Positions 1 through 10,155 of a DNA stretch of 64,000 nt are shown here, in pieces. The stretch is from Lasioglossum baleicum (Eukaryota; Arthropoda; Insecta; Hymenoptera; Halictidae). Position numbers and translations under genes: made by a program. Location of the stretch: the NCBI RefSeq assembly GCF_051020765.1, contig NC_134936.1, positions 18,180,618 to 18,244,617 of the forward strand, given 5' to 3'. Each line of letters begins with the position of its first letter. The stretch's first letter is position 1. The notes below the pieces were generated by a model that was not told the origin of the DNA, made no database searches, and saw only the letters and a program-made list of their open reading frames with translations.

Positions 1-41
<41 letters not shown>

Positions 42-48
42 AGAGAGA
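1..48. repeat. GA microsatellite with G run, cut by window edge
   Basis: (AG)16, then ten or so G, then GAGAGA. Its true length is unknown because it begins at the window edge. Confidence 0.95.
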
Positions 49-1411
49 AATGTTTTCCCTAGAGTCGAGAGAGTCTTTCGGTCTGCGCTCACGTGTGTAT
101 CCATCCCGCAGATGTAGTCAATCACGGAGTATCGGTCCGAGTCCGTTCCCATCGTGATCTGGGGGAACAATGGCCGTGTAACCGGGAATAATTACGGAAA
201 AAGTCTGATCGCCGCGGACACAGCGTTGTCAGCGATGTCAATTTACATCGTCGTTCGTGTTTCCATCGCGCTCGCCGCGTCGCTGGCGATTGTTCACCGT
301 AATTCGAGGAGAAATTTGCCGCGTAAATGGTTTCGACTCGCGTTATCCATCCGGCAGGACGCGTGGGAGTAACGTCCCCGCGGAAACCCACGTTTTCTTT
401 TTCACAAAGGATATCGAGTTGCGAAATGAACGCGTCAATGGACACGCGGAAACCAGCGGAACGGATAAAAAAATCACCTACAATTAATCTTATCTGTTAC
501 AAAGCAATCTCAAGTTATTCTTTGGACACATTTACTTATTTTTCATTTCGGAGATTTTACGAAACGAAGTAAGAGCCGTCTTTTCATGTCCTCTCTAAAG
601 GACTAGAGTTACCGCGACTAGATTTACGATGTCCTCTTAGTGGCTCGTCGGTGCTCCAAAAGTTTTATCGATTCTATAAGCCGCGAAGTTTCGATAAACT
701 TGATTAATATTCGATTTTCGCTCTTCCTTTTGCGACTAACACCCACAGCTTCCGCGCGAACGGAGCTATATTAATTTTATTCGTGTTATTCGACGACTCG
801 TTCTTCCATGTTGCTTTTTAATGTTTCACAAAGGAGACGATTTATCGCATTACCCCTTCCTAAACACTTTCCGATAGATCTTTCAACAGTTTAGAATAGA
901 ATAGTTTCGTTTCGGATCATTTTTGTAAATTCACACGAATTAAACACACGAATGTTTTTATAATTTCGACAGATCGTGCTAATACATCTTTCGCGGGTTG
1001 GTTTCTATTTTCTTTCGTTCGGGGAAGGGTTTCGAGACGGGAGATTAATAGTTCTCGCGCACATAAAACTTCTGCCGCCAAGAGAAAACCAAGAGGAACG
1101 AATCGATTCTCGCGGAATAAAGCCAAGGGTCTTCCCAGACCAATAAAGTGCTCGGAAAGGAAGACGGTATACCCGATACTCGATCTCTCTCGCGATCCCG
1201 TTTTAATTTTCAATTTCCGAACAACCGGCGACCAACACCTCGCCTCTGGATAGCCAGAGTCCCAGGGGGACTATCCGTGCCGACAATTATTTACAGAAGT
1301 GGAAACAGATTACCGTGATCGGTGGATTAAATCTCCTGGGCGCGGGCGCGAGCGGTTCGATTTTTTCGAGTCCCTCTTCTGCAGGAAATCTGTCCAAATA
1401 CAAGTTGCTTC

Positions 1412-1454
1412 TAACCTGATGCATTAGAATACATTAGAAAAATGTATCAGGTTA
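1412..1454. other. Short inverted repeat
   Basis: TAACCTGATGCATT and AATGTATCAGGTTA pair with one mismatch around a 15-base spacer. It may be a hairpin or a tiny element remnant. Confidence 0.5.
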
Positions 1455-1746
1455 GCCTTTTTATTACAAAACTACCTTGCTTCCCCAAAGAAACCAACAA
1501 AATGTTTGTATTGTGCTTATATCGGAACGTTTCAAAGGAAAATAAACTTTGTACACTTCCCTGGACATTTTCCACTTTGTTCTATTTTTCTTCGCAACCG
1601 GAGGGAACTTTCCGGCGAGTTCAGGAAACGGTGACCCTAAAATGATCGTCGTCGGTGCTATCGGTTCGATGCCAGTATAGTCGTGTACCCTGGATGCAGA
1701 GTCGTGAAAATTCACGAGTTGGACGCGTGATGGAGACGACAGCAAC

Positions 1747-1767
1747 GCCGCGCCGCGCCGCGCCGCG
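1747..1767. repeat. CGCCG pentamer array
   Basis: About four perfect CGCCG units. Further short arrays of one to three units are near 11264, 12846, 16559, 20936, 24042, 37480, 37664, 42656, 50402, 53257, 55847, 59054 and 61438. Confidence 0.9.
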
Positions 1768-2254
1768 AAGACATTTCCATTACAAAGACGACCGGTTTTC
1801 GGTGGATCAAGCCGCGGCTACGCCACTCGAATATGTATGGCCGGGACACTTGGCCGAAAAGGGGCCACCTGACCTCGAACCTCGAAAAGCTTCGTTCGAA
1901 GGCATATTCATCAGAAAGCCCCGGCGCGGCGCGTCTTCTGCTTCCTGCCTTCCCGGGTACCTTGTAGCCGCTGGATCAACTCCTCGAGGGCTTCTTAAGA
2001 TCAAGAGACTACGGAATATGGCTGGTTACTCGCCGAGACCCGGTCAGAACCTTGGAAAGGAGATTCGGATTATCGTGGGACCTGTACTCCCCGTGAAAAT
2101 GCGAAACTGTGAATTATTTTCCAGACTCTCGTTTGCGACGATTCCGGGGAAACCAAGCGGAAATTCCCTGACACGCTCTTCTTTTAAAAATTCGCTGTTC
2201 CTTCGCTGCACTAAACGCACCTTTATTTTATTCGTTTACCACCGTGCTTATTAC

Positions 2255-2336
2255 ATATATATGTTACGGTAAATGTGATTAATCCGGTGATTATGCATAA
2301 TAACCAATTTATTACATTTACCCCGTAACATGTATA
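2255..2336. other. Imperfect AT-rich inverted repeat
   Basis: ATGTTACGGTAAATGT on the left pairs with ACATTTACCCCGTAACAT on the right apart from a two-base bulge, spanning about 80 bases. It may be a small MITE remnant. Confidence 0.45.
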
Positions 2337-3336
2337 CTACTTTCCTTTATACTGTATTTAATTTGAATAGTTTCATAAATAATAATAAGAGATACCTGAC
2401 ACGTATATACTAACTGATTTTGTTTCAAAAACTAAGCATTAAACGAAGAAATATTATTCTCTTTTTTTTCGACTTATCTTTACATGTAGGTCTACCGCCC
2501 GACCGGTTGTACCACGATTTTTGGGACAGCCTGTATATTCGATCGCCCAGCACCCTTTACATATTCGTATAACAGAAATCCGTACAAAATCCGAGATAGG
2601 GGTGGGGGCCAGGCAAAGAGGGAACCATTGATTCTCGGTTACATTTTCCAGAGGGTAAACCCATAATTTATACTTTTTCCCGGTTCCCCATTCGGTGCCA
2701 TTCGGTTCTTGTCGATAACCGTATAAAGGCCGGTCATGGAATTCGAGCATTTCGTACCACTCGCAACATGTCTCTCCCGAGGATAATCCGATCTCTTGAT
2801 AAATCGTATACGCGTTCCCTTTGCCGAACGAGGAATTCCTTTTGGAAAACGTTTACCCAACTTGAGCTCCGCGCGATATCTCGAGGAATGGAGGACGTTA
2901 AGAAACTGTATTCGCAACGCCACGGTTCTAAAGCCAGGCTTCTTCTGTGCACACCGTATCTCGTCGCGAGTCGCCCCCGGAATTCGCGGGCGAAATAACG
3001 GGCCACGTATCAAGCCCGTGGAATTAGGGTCCACCACGCTGGAAAATCCTCTAACTGCTTCCATATATCTTCCGGAGTGTACCGCGGCTCCGTTCCCGAA
3101 CGCCTTTTCGTATTTAATCGACCGTGGGCCAACGTGTGTAGCCTAACAGAAACGAGAATCGGAAACACAAACGACAGTGAAAATTGTTTAGAGCGGAGCC
3201 ACGCGGCCGGAAATCTTATACCCGATTGTACCACCGTGTAGAACCCTGCTATATTCGATCGCTGCAGAATTATTAAAGATTTTTACTGAAAGATCCGAGA
3301 CAAAGGTGCAATTTAAGAGAGAAGAAAAAGTCAGAT

Positions 3337-4029
3337 ATATGTATATGTCGTAGCAGTAACATTTTGGCGCGACCCGTGCGCGCCCCGATGTTAATACGTT
3401 TCATCGTCGCAGTGTGTCCAGACAGGGGTAATCGAAAAGGAATCGGGGGGAATACAAGTACCCCCTCTCCGATGACCAGAGTAATATGTGACACGTTGCG
3501 CGACGAGAATAGAGTGAGGCAGAGTGGGGCGAATGGAAGACACGTTGCGCGTGCGCGGTAGGGACTGAACGGTGGAATAGGATAGTGGAAGGGGATAAGG
3601 TGGAGAGCCTGGAGGGGGAAAAGATGTTGGTTTCAACATCAATCTGGCCACACTGCATCGTCGCGTGTCGGCTGTCGAGTGTTCCGACCGTTTGAGACTC
3701 TGCGGAGACGCTCTTGATCGTTCGAACGCTAAACAAAATCTGCCGGCCGGTCTCGGGCCATCGAGGGCCTTGCCTCGCATTTTCCCCACTCCGCAGAGTC
3801 ACTCCGTCCACGTGCACGCATTCTAAAACGGAGCCGATTTTGTTTGTCGCAGCCGCTCAAACGTTTTTCGGCCGCGCCCGATCCCGACTCTTGCGGCCGA
3901 TCTAACGTCTCGGCCGCGCTACAATGTAAATGCACGCGCGAGCACTCAGCAGCCGACTCCGGCAACCGACAACGGCAAATGCTCAGCCCATGCTTATCCT
4001 AAAAACACGCTTAAATCTACGACATATAT
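3337..4029 (+). repeat. Interspersed repeat, copy 1 (interrupted)
   Basis: This block is closely repeated at 21631-22073. The ends carry short inverted sequences (ATATGTCGTAG at the left, CTACGACATAT at the right), which suggests a non-autonomous DNA transposon, although no superfamily can be named. About 140 bases (3725-3867) are identical between copies. An internal stem, GACTCTGCGGAG at 3696-3707 against CTCCGCAGAGTC at 3789-3800, is present in both copies. This copy is longer than the other because of the hAT-like insertion at 3410-3655 with its 8 bp duplication. No transposase is encoded. Confidence 0.75.
3410..3655. mobile_element. hAT-like MITE nested in a repeat
   Basis: This 246 bp insertion has terminal inverted repeats CAGTGTGTCCAGA (3410-3422) and TCTGGCCACACTG (3643-3655), differing at one position. 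It is flanked by a perfect 8 bp direct repeat, CATCGTCG, at 3402-3409 and 3656-3663. Ends starting CAGTG with an 8 bp target duplication are characteristic of the hAT superfamily. The paralogous repeat at 21692-21699 has a single CATCGTCG with no insertion, which is the pre-insertion state. The element is non-autonomous and encodes no transposase. Confidence 0.88.
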
Positions 4030-4557
4030 TTCAAGCATAACGATATATGTACTACATATTTTCAGCGTAACTGGACCGATCGAAGCGATTATCGATAGAG
4101 GAAGATGATGTTTATCCTTTTTACCTCCAGCTGTTCTAAGAAAAGACTCAATTTGCATTGTTCCTGGAGAGTCTTGAGTTGAGAGACGAACGCGGTTCAA
4201 TATTTCTGCTTGGTTCTTCTCGGACCAGTATAAAAATTGGAGAAGCTATTCGATATTAAAGACTCTTTGCGGTTTACTCGACTGTCCGCGCAAGACAGCT
4301 CTCTTTTCCATTTCGCGGATCCCGTATTCAGGACTTTAAATGTAACCACTGGATGCAGCAAATCAATAGCGCGAGCCATTTAAAATACATTTTCTATTTT
4401 CTATCCAACAAAACACCAATGAAAAGTTGCTATCGATATGACGATTTGTGCGAACACCTTCGTTGCGAACCTAAATTATTTTCCACACACTTCGAGAAGA
4501 CAAAATTTCGAAATGTGTTTAAAAAGACGTTATTAAAATCTTGAACTACAACACACA

Positions 4558-4689
4558 ATGCTGGTGCATCCTCCCATTGAAATCACGGTGACAATCGTGG
4601 GCAATCCCAGCCTGATAGTCCAAAAAACGACCATAACCTTGAAGGATGAAGTGTTTCCCATCATCGACGACCTCTTGGACGACGTATAA
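4558..4689 (+). CDS. Doubtful protein-like open frame, 43 codons
   Basis: From the ATG at 4558 the frame gives MLVHPPIEITVTIVGNPSLI, then alternating polar and hydrophobic residues with KDEVFPIIDDLLDDV, ending at TAA 4687-4689. The alternation looks like beta strands followed by an acidic helix, which is unusual for chance sequence. The +1 frame stays open from 4682 to 4804 (YNTTVLLSKPSNPSS and onward), so this could be a frameshifted remnant or an exon with an unrecognised boundary. No clear splice acceptor or donor is seen. It lies 1.1 kb upstream of the supported first exon on the same strand. The minus strand is open too. I do not recognise a family, and chance remains possible. Confidence 0.2.
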   Translation: MLVHPPIEITVTIVGNPSLIVQKTTITLKDEVFPIIDDLLDDV

Positions 4690-4934
4690 CACCACCGTCC
4701 TTCTATCTAAGCCCTCCAACCCTTCGAGCATCCTACAACTCGTCCCAAACTATCAGAAATTCTCTCGGCATCAATTATCCAGAATTCAGAAGGTTTTAGC
4801 ACTGTAAAACCGTAATCCCTTTTAATCAGGACTGGGTGGTACGAGAAAGGTTCTCGGGGAACCGGTTCCATCTCATTTATCGCTCTTAAAATATTCAAAG
4901 TGGCCGCGAATGTTATCGACAGGATACTCGAAAG

Positions 4935-4951
4935 GGCGGGGGGGGGGGGGG
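4935..4951. repeat. Poly-G run
   Basis: A near-continuous run of about 15 G with one interruption at its start. A similar 17-base G run lies at 34258-34274. Confidence 0.9.
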
Positions 4952-5186
4952 TGGCCTGGCGCCGCTCGGCGTATAATCGAAGCCAATTTAATTTAATGCG
5001 CATTCAATGTTTTAATCCACTTAACATTAATCGGAGGAGCCGGGGTCCGCTTCCATTCTAGTCGTCGATCGCTCTCGCACTCTTCGCCGCCGGCTTTTAG
5101 ACCCGTTCATAAATGGAAAATTCCTCTGTCCGCGATTTATCTGGTCCGTCGCGGCTGAACGCACACGCGCGATAAATAAAATAGAG

Positions 5187-5310
<124 letters not shown>

Positions 5311-5818
5311 ATAGCGTGGGCGGAAGATACCGTCCGTCGGCGCACAACAAAAGCGTCGACCCCGGTCGATTTTTTTTACCTTTTCGCCAACGACGATGCT
5401 CGCGAATCGATCGCGATTCAAGTCTGTTCGGAGGGGCGCAGATAGTGTTTCGTAGCCCGCATTAAATCCATCAATTTGATCGCGACACGCTGAAAAATAC
5501 CCCCGAACCGAAAAGGTTAATTCGATCGAAACGGACAATGATGAAAAGACCCACCTCCGAATCACGTCGAACCAACATAAATTCTCTTTCCTTGAAATTC
5601 GACGCAGGTCGCCACGATCTGCAACAAACAACCCTTTCGGATTTATTTCCGGATCACCGAGAGGGAATACATCCCTATTTTCAACTTTATCAGCTTGGTG
5701 GGTGGGTTCAACCTGATCTTCAGCCCTGCGTAATTATTGCTCGCTTCACGACATAGTTGATAAGTATTGATTAATTGTAAAATGATCGAAATACCCCTTT
5801 CAAAGGATTTACGTAGTG

Positions 5819-5992
5819 ATGGACGAGCCGATTCTCAGCATCCCGTTGACGGACAAGGTGAATTTCAATAAAATGCGCCACCGAAAAGCATCCGGCGAGG
5901 TGGTGACCGAGAGTATAAGCAACTCCGATTTGGATCAGACGATAGACGAGGAACTGTCGTCGTTCATGCTGTCGGACATCGAACTATTACGG
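5819..5992 (+). CDS. First coding exon of an unrecognised large-intron gene
   Basis: This exon encodes residues 1-58, beginning MDEPILSIPLTDKV. I chose the ATG at 5819 because an in-frame stop lies upstream at 5783 and the preceding GTG at 5816 is not a normal eukaryotic start. The exon ends in a complete CGG codon followed by a GTATGA donor, so its end is phase 0; reading through the donor meets TGA at once, which marks the boundary. The protein segment is hydrophilic and acidic towards its end (residues 33-50 rich in S, D and E) and contains R-K-A-S near residues 22-25, which fits a basophilic kinase consensus. There is no signal peptide or membrane segment, suggesting a cytosolic N-terminus. 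The next exon is only 183 bp away and joins in frame. I do not recognise the family. An alternative is that an upstream exon splices in at the AG at 5815-5816, making 5819 internal. Confidence 0.72.
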
Positions 5993-6175
5993 GTATGAAC
6001 GGGGCTCGAGAGCAAACAGGGAACCACGATGTAACTCGATAGAACGCTACAAAATGAATTTCATTCGAGACATCGAGGTGGATAAACACCGAAAGTCGCT
6101 CTCCCACTGAAACCGCTTCATACGCGAGCAAATATTGGCTCGTCGCCTAAGGTAATCGTATTTATCGCGTTCCAG

Positions 6176-6308
6176 TGTGCTCTGATGGTCTTTAAGAGGC
6201 GCAGGGACGATGTCCAAAAGGTGTTTAGTTACTGGTTCGTGAAAACTCCGACGATATACGGTTCCGAGCTGATAGACGTCGACCGACAGAGGAATATTTT
6301 ACTTAAGG
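6176..6308 (+). CDS. Second coding exon of the unrecognised gene
   Basis: The exon starts after TTCCAG (acceptor AG at 6174-6175) and reads directly in phase 0 from the first exon, giving CALMVFKRRRDDVQ and onward for residues 59-102. It ends with the first base of a split codon before a consensus donor, AAGG|GTGAGT, so its end is phase 1. The segment has a basic patch (KRRR, residues 65-68), then aromatic and aliphatic residues (VFSYWFVKTP), then an acidic/basic stretch ending ILLK. This looks like part of a folded domain rather than a disordered tail, but I cannot name the domain. The 183 bp intron before it is typical of insects, while the next plausible in-frame exon is about 36 kb away. 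Frame continuity and two good splice sites make this and the first exon the best-supported coding sequence in the window. Confidence 0.75.
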
Positions 6309-7982
6309 GTGAGTGTCTCTCGAAGAGATTCAAAAATTGTATTATAATTAGGACAAAATTGTACGAAAAAAATGATAAACGGTGACTCGCGGTTATCGCT
6401 GCACATGTAAGGCAATAGTTTTGCTAATTTTCAAGAAAAATTTCACCGTTGCCGTTCGCGTTTCCCATTCTCTAGGGCCGGAACGTTCTGGCTGGCGGCA
6501 ATGGGGTTGTAACTTCATTTGCGTTTGTTTCTCCCTTTCCTTGTTATTTCTTCGTAAATTCATTCTCCGAGAAATAAAGCTTTATTACCAGGTTCCCTTC
6601 TGCTCGCTGGAGTGGAACAAGCTCCCCCGTCATCGTCTACTGTTTATTTCATTCAACTAGATTTCACTCCGCTTACCCACTTAATGCTCGAGTGCGGTTC
6701 ACCTTAATAATCTTATTTCACTTCCGTCTCTGACATACATAGCGCGTTCCACTCAAACGCGACTATTCTTTCGTGTGTCGTTCTTCTTCCAACCGTCTTC
6801 GGTTTAGTAATCCACCTTCTCCGTGAAACCGACCATCAAAAGTGACCAATGTGTATGGTATTATAAAAATTGATAACAAGATTAAATTTACTTATATCTT
6901 GTGCGATTTTTACTATAATATACATATTATCTATGTATACCGGAGTATACTGGGAAAATGGTTTTCCATGAAAACATCTTTACAATAGTTGTCTCAATAA
7001 AAAATCTAAAATGGGTCATTTCACCCCTCGTGGTAGGTTTAGCGTTAATTTATAACTAACGTGGGCGTGGTCATGCCGTGAATGGATCTAACGTGGGCGT
7101 GGCGAAAATTGCCGCAGACACAACGACGGAACAGCCCTATTTCACGCCAGATGCAACAGCCCCAGCAGCCTCCGCTCGAGTCCACGTTGGTGAAAAGCGT
7201 GCGAGCAATCGAAACGCCGCAATCAGCCCGAAGTGGCCGATCGTTTTTACAGCGGCGCCAATTTTTCCGGCTGTCGCAATTCCCGGTTAATGCACTGCGC
7301 AGACCGGACACACGAGAGCGGCTTTTTCCTTCGGTGATAAAACACACAGGAAAGTCCTGGGTAACCGTGGCGCACGGTTGTTGGGAACCGAGTCGAAGAA
7401 TAATTGGTCAGCCGAGCACATCGTCTCCGTCGCGTCGCGCCGCATCGCGTCGTGCCCCACGAGAAGAAGGTACACAAACTCGCCTCGGAGCCGAGCGTCC
7501 GGAGATCGAGTCTCGTGTTTACCCGGTTTTAATTGCGTTTACTTAAATCGTTAATTCAGTAGGGTCGTGACATGGTCGCGCGCCGACTGACAGAGCGCGT
7601 CTCGCAGGGCTCGATGTCGTTCGATTAATTGTTTGCCTCCTACTCCCCCTCCTCCTCCTCCATCGTGGAACAGAACCCGTCCAGTTCTTTCGACGACTGA
7701 CCGTAATTCCGTGATTTTCCTCTTTGCGTTTTAATTAAAATATCGACCCCTTTGATCTGACAACCGATCCCACGGTGCGAGATTTAATTTCCTCGGATAT
7801 TGACTACGGAATACCGTTCTCTCCTTCTTGCTGTGGAAAAATTTTGTACGTTTCGGTGGCTCGACGTAGAGATGGAATTGGAACGTTGAAACTTTTCATC
7901 TGAAAATTAAACCCACAACAGCAGAGTTAATGTTCTCTGTTGTCGATTGTACACCGACGTTTCTTCCTCCCCCGTGGACTAA

Positions 7983-8010
7983 GTTTTGACCTTCTTGATC
8001 GGCTAGGCCT
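7983..8010 (+). repeat. Terminal fragment of the CTAGGCCC-ending repeat
   Basis: GTTTTGACCTTCTTGATCGG followed by CTAGGCCT matches the end of the copies at 10155 and 23862 with two or three differences. The upstream part of the repeat is missing here. Confidence 0.45.
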
Positions 8011-9843
8011 GGCTGTACGTTTTAAAATAGGGAATTGTTTGAGAGAGCGATTCATTTGCTTTATTTATTGTGGAGCATTAAGCTTTCTTTCGCATTCGTA
8101 GAGGAATCGTGGCTCGAGTTGTCGGTAGAATTTTTGTTTGATTCGACAAAAGGGACCGGTTTCACGGATTTGTCTTTGTCATTCTCGCGCTTCCGGAACT
8201 CGTTGAAAATGCGGAAGGAGGTTCGAAGCCCAGGTGGGATAAAAGGTAGACGCATTCAGAGCCGTCGTCGCGTCGCGTCGGTGAGGATCGCATCTCGGAG
8301 CTGTCACGTTGAGATATGTAAGAATAACGTACAGTTTACATGCATACGAGATGCACACTTCGTCGCGACGCGGCGGCGGCGACGCGACGCATAGACTCGT
8401 CGTCCTGTTCTCCTCGACATTTTCACAGCCGTTTGAACACGAATATCGTGACGCGACGTATCTGAAAACTCTGTGGCGGGCTTCTTCCCCTCATTCCCAA
8501 TCCACAACCGTATTTTAAGACGAGCGTCTGCTTTATCGTGTTTCCATTACATTACACAATGGTCCTTCGTCTTAGCGAGAAGGTTCTCGTGGAGGAGCAT
8601 CTTACTAAATCACCAATTCCTCCACTTTATTCGCGCGCTTTCTTCGCCTTTATTTTTCTGAACACCATTTCCTTGAATTACAGAACTTTAATTCAACGTT
8701 AGAAACATTCCGGGAGGTTTTACCGTGGAGTTTGTGGGGCATACCGAGGTCAGTTGGCGAGCAGCTAATCCCCTCTTTCCGAATAGCCACGCCTACAATG
8801 TAACCTTTTAAAAAGTCCTTCTTTAAAGTCTCGTTGTATTCTATTTTATGATAGTTTCAATAGAATCTAGGAAATTAAATTGTTCGTTAATAGTATACGG
8901 GCACGCGCGCGCGCACAGCACCACCCCGCCTTTCCCTCGACGTCTACATAATAGACAAACCAAATGTGAAAGTTTAAGCGAGTTACCCCGCGTTCCCTGG
9001 ACTATTTGAAACCTCTTAATCATTCACCGCTGTAATTTAAGGTAAATGTTGCAGAAACCACCTGTGCCAGATTATTAATATTGCCAGCCCAGCCCGTGTT
9101 TGCTTCATCGAGACGAAAATTTATGCGTAAACTGTCTCGTCGCGTCGGTGGCGCGTAACTCGCTCCAAATATCAGTTTACGATTCCCTTGCACTCTATCC
9201 GTCGCGCGTCGCCTCGAGACGTTGGATTATTAAAACTTGATCCGACTGTGAAGGTCGTCTCTTTAATTAAGCACAATGTATACGCGCATATCCTCCCCCG
9301 TTCCACCAGGGAGCGGTGGTCGGTTTATGATGCTCGTGTAACGAGCTTAATCTCGGTCGCGCGAGATCAACCGCTCTCGTAAACGAATTTTACCGTCGGC
9401 CTTTACACAACGACGCCGGATAGATTATCCTGTCTTCTTATCGGTGTCCGGGCGTAATCGCGGCACTCGGCGTCCGCGCACCACCGTTTTAGTAACGCGT
9501 TTTAATCCCCCCGCCCAGGTTTCCCGCTGCCCACATCGAAACCGACTCACGAACCGTTTCCCGAACCAAGAACGATTCGCTCGCAGGCGACCAGTAGAAG
9601 TTCCAGAAAGAAAGGGAAGAAATAAAGCAAGCGATTCTTTTAAAGTCTCTCGGGACGTGCTGCAAGCTGCGAGTTCTCCAACGTGAGAGTTCGCCGCGAT
9701 TTTATTGCAATTATATTTCTGTTCACGGGTGGAAAAAGATTCCAAGTTCGACTATGCCGAACTGTGAGTAATAAATATAAGCGAAACCCCCTGTTTTCTT
9801 TCCGATCTCCGCAACGTGCTTACGAAACGAGTAAACAGTCGCA

Positions 9844-9865
9844 GCGCCGCGCCGCGCCGCGCCGC
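9844..9865. repeat. CGCCG pentamer array
   Basis: About four units, 60 bases before the interspersed repeat at 9925. Confidence 0.9.
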
Positions 9866-9924
9866 TCCGGAGCAGGCTTATGTTGCCACGAGCGTGCACG
9901 AATACGGAAAATTCAATTCGGTAC

Positions 9925-10155
9925 TAGCAATAGTTTTTTCCGAATATCTCGAAAACTAGAAGCGACCCCTCCATATGTGAAAAGGAAAAAGTTGTTCGAA
10001 ATGTCGAGACCTATATGATATTCAAATTTCATCAAAATCGGAGAGACTTCTTTCTAAATAATTACTGGTTTTTCTTGGTCAGCTTTCGAATGGTCAGATA
10101 GTCATTGAAAAACCTGTAAGGGCAGTTTTGACCATCTTAATCGGCTAGGCCCAAT
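9925..10155 (+). repeat. Interspersed repeat ending TTGACCATCTTAATCGGCTAGGC
   Basis: The second half (10063-10152) matches 23767-23862 across its length: both run from TTTTTCTTG through CAGCTTTCGAATGGT to GACCATCTTAATC and TAGGCCC. The end is also seen at 7983-8010. The first half (CTCGAAAACTAGAAGCGACC, then CATCAAAATCGGAGAGAC) resembles dispersed insect repeats in style, but I cannot name a family. No inverted ends were found. Confidence 0.6.

Noticed and set aside
1655..2272. 205-codon plus-strand open frame
   Set aside because: It crosses a CGCCG array (Arg/Ala/Pro run) and ends in AT-rich sequence. Composition is arginine-heavy with no motif.
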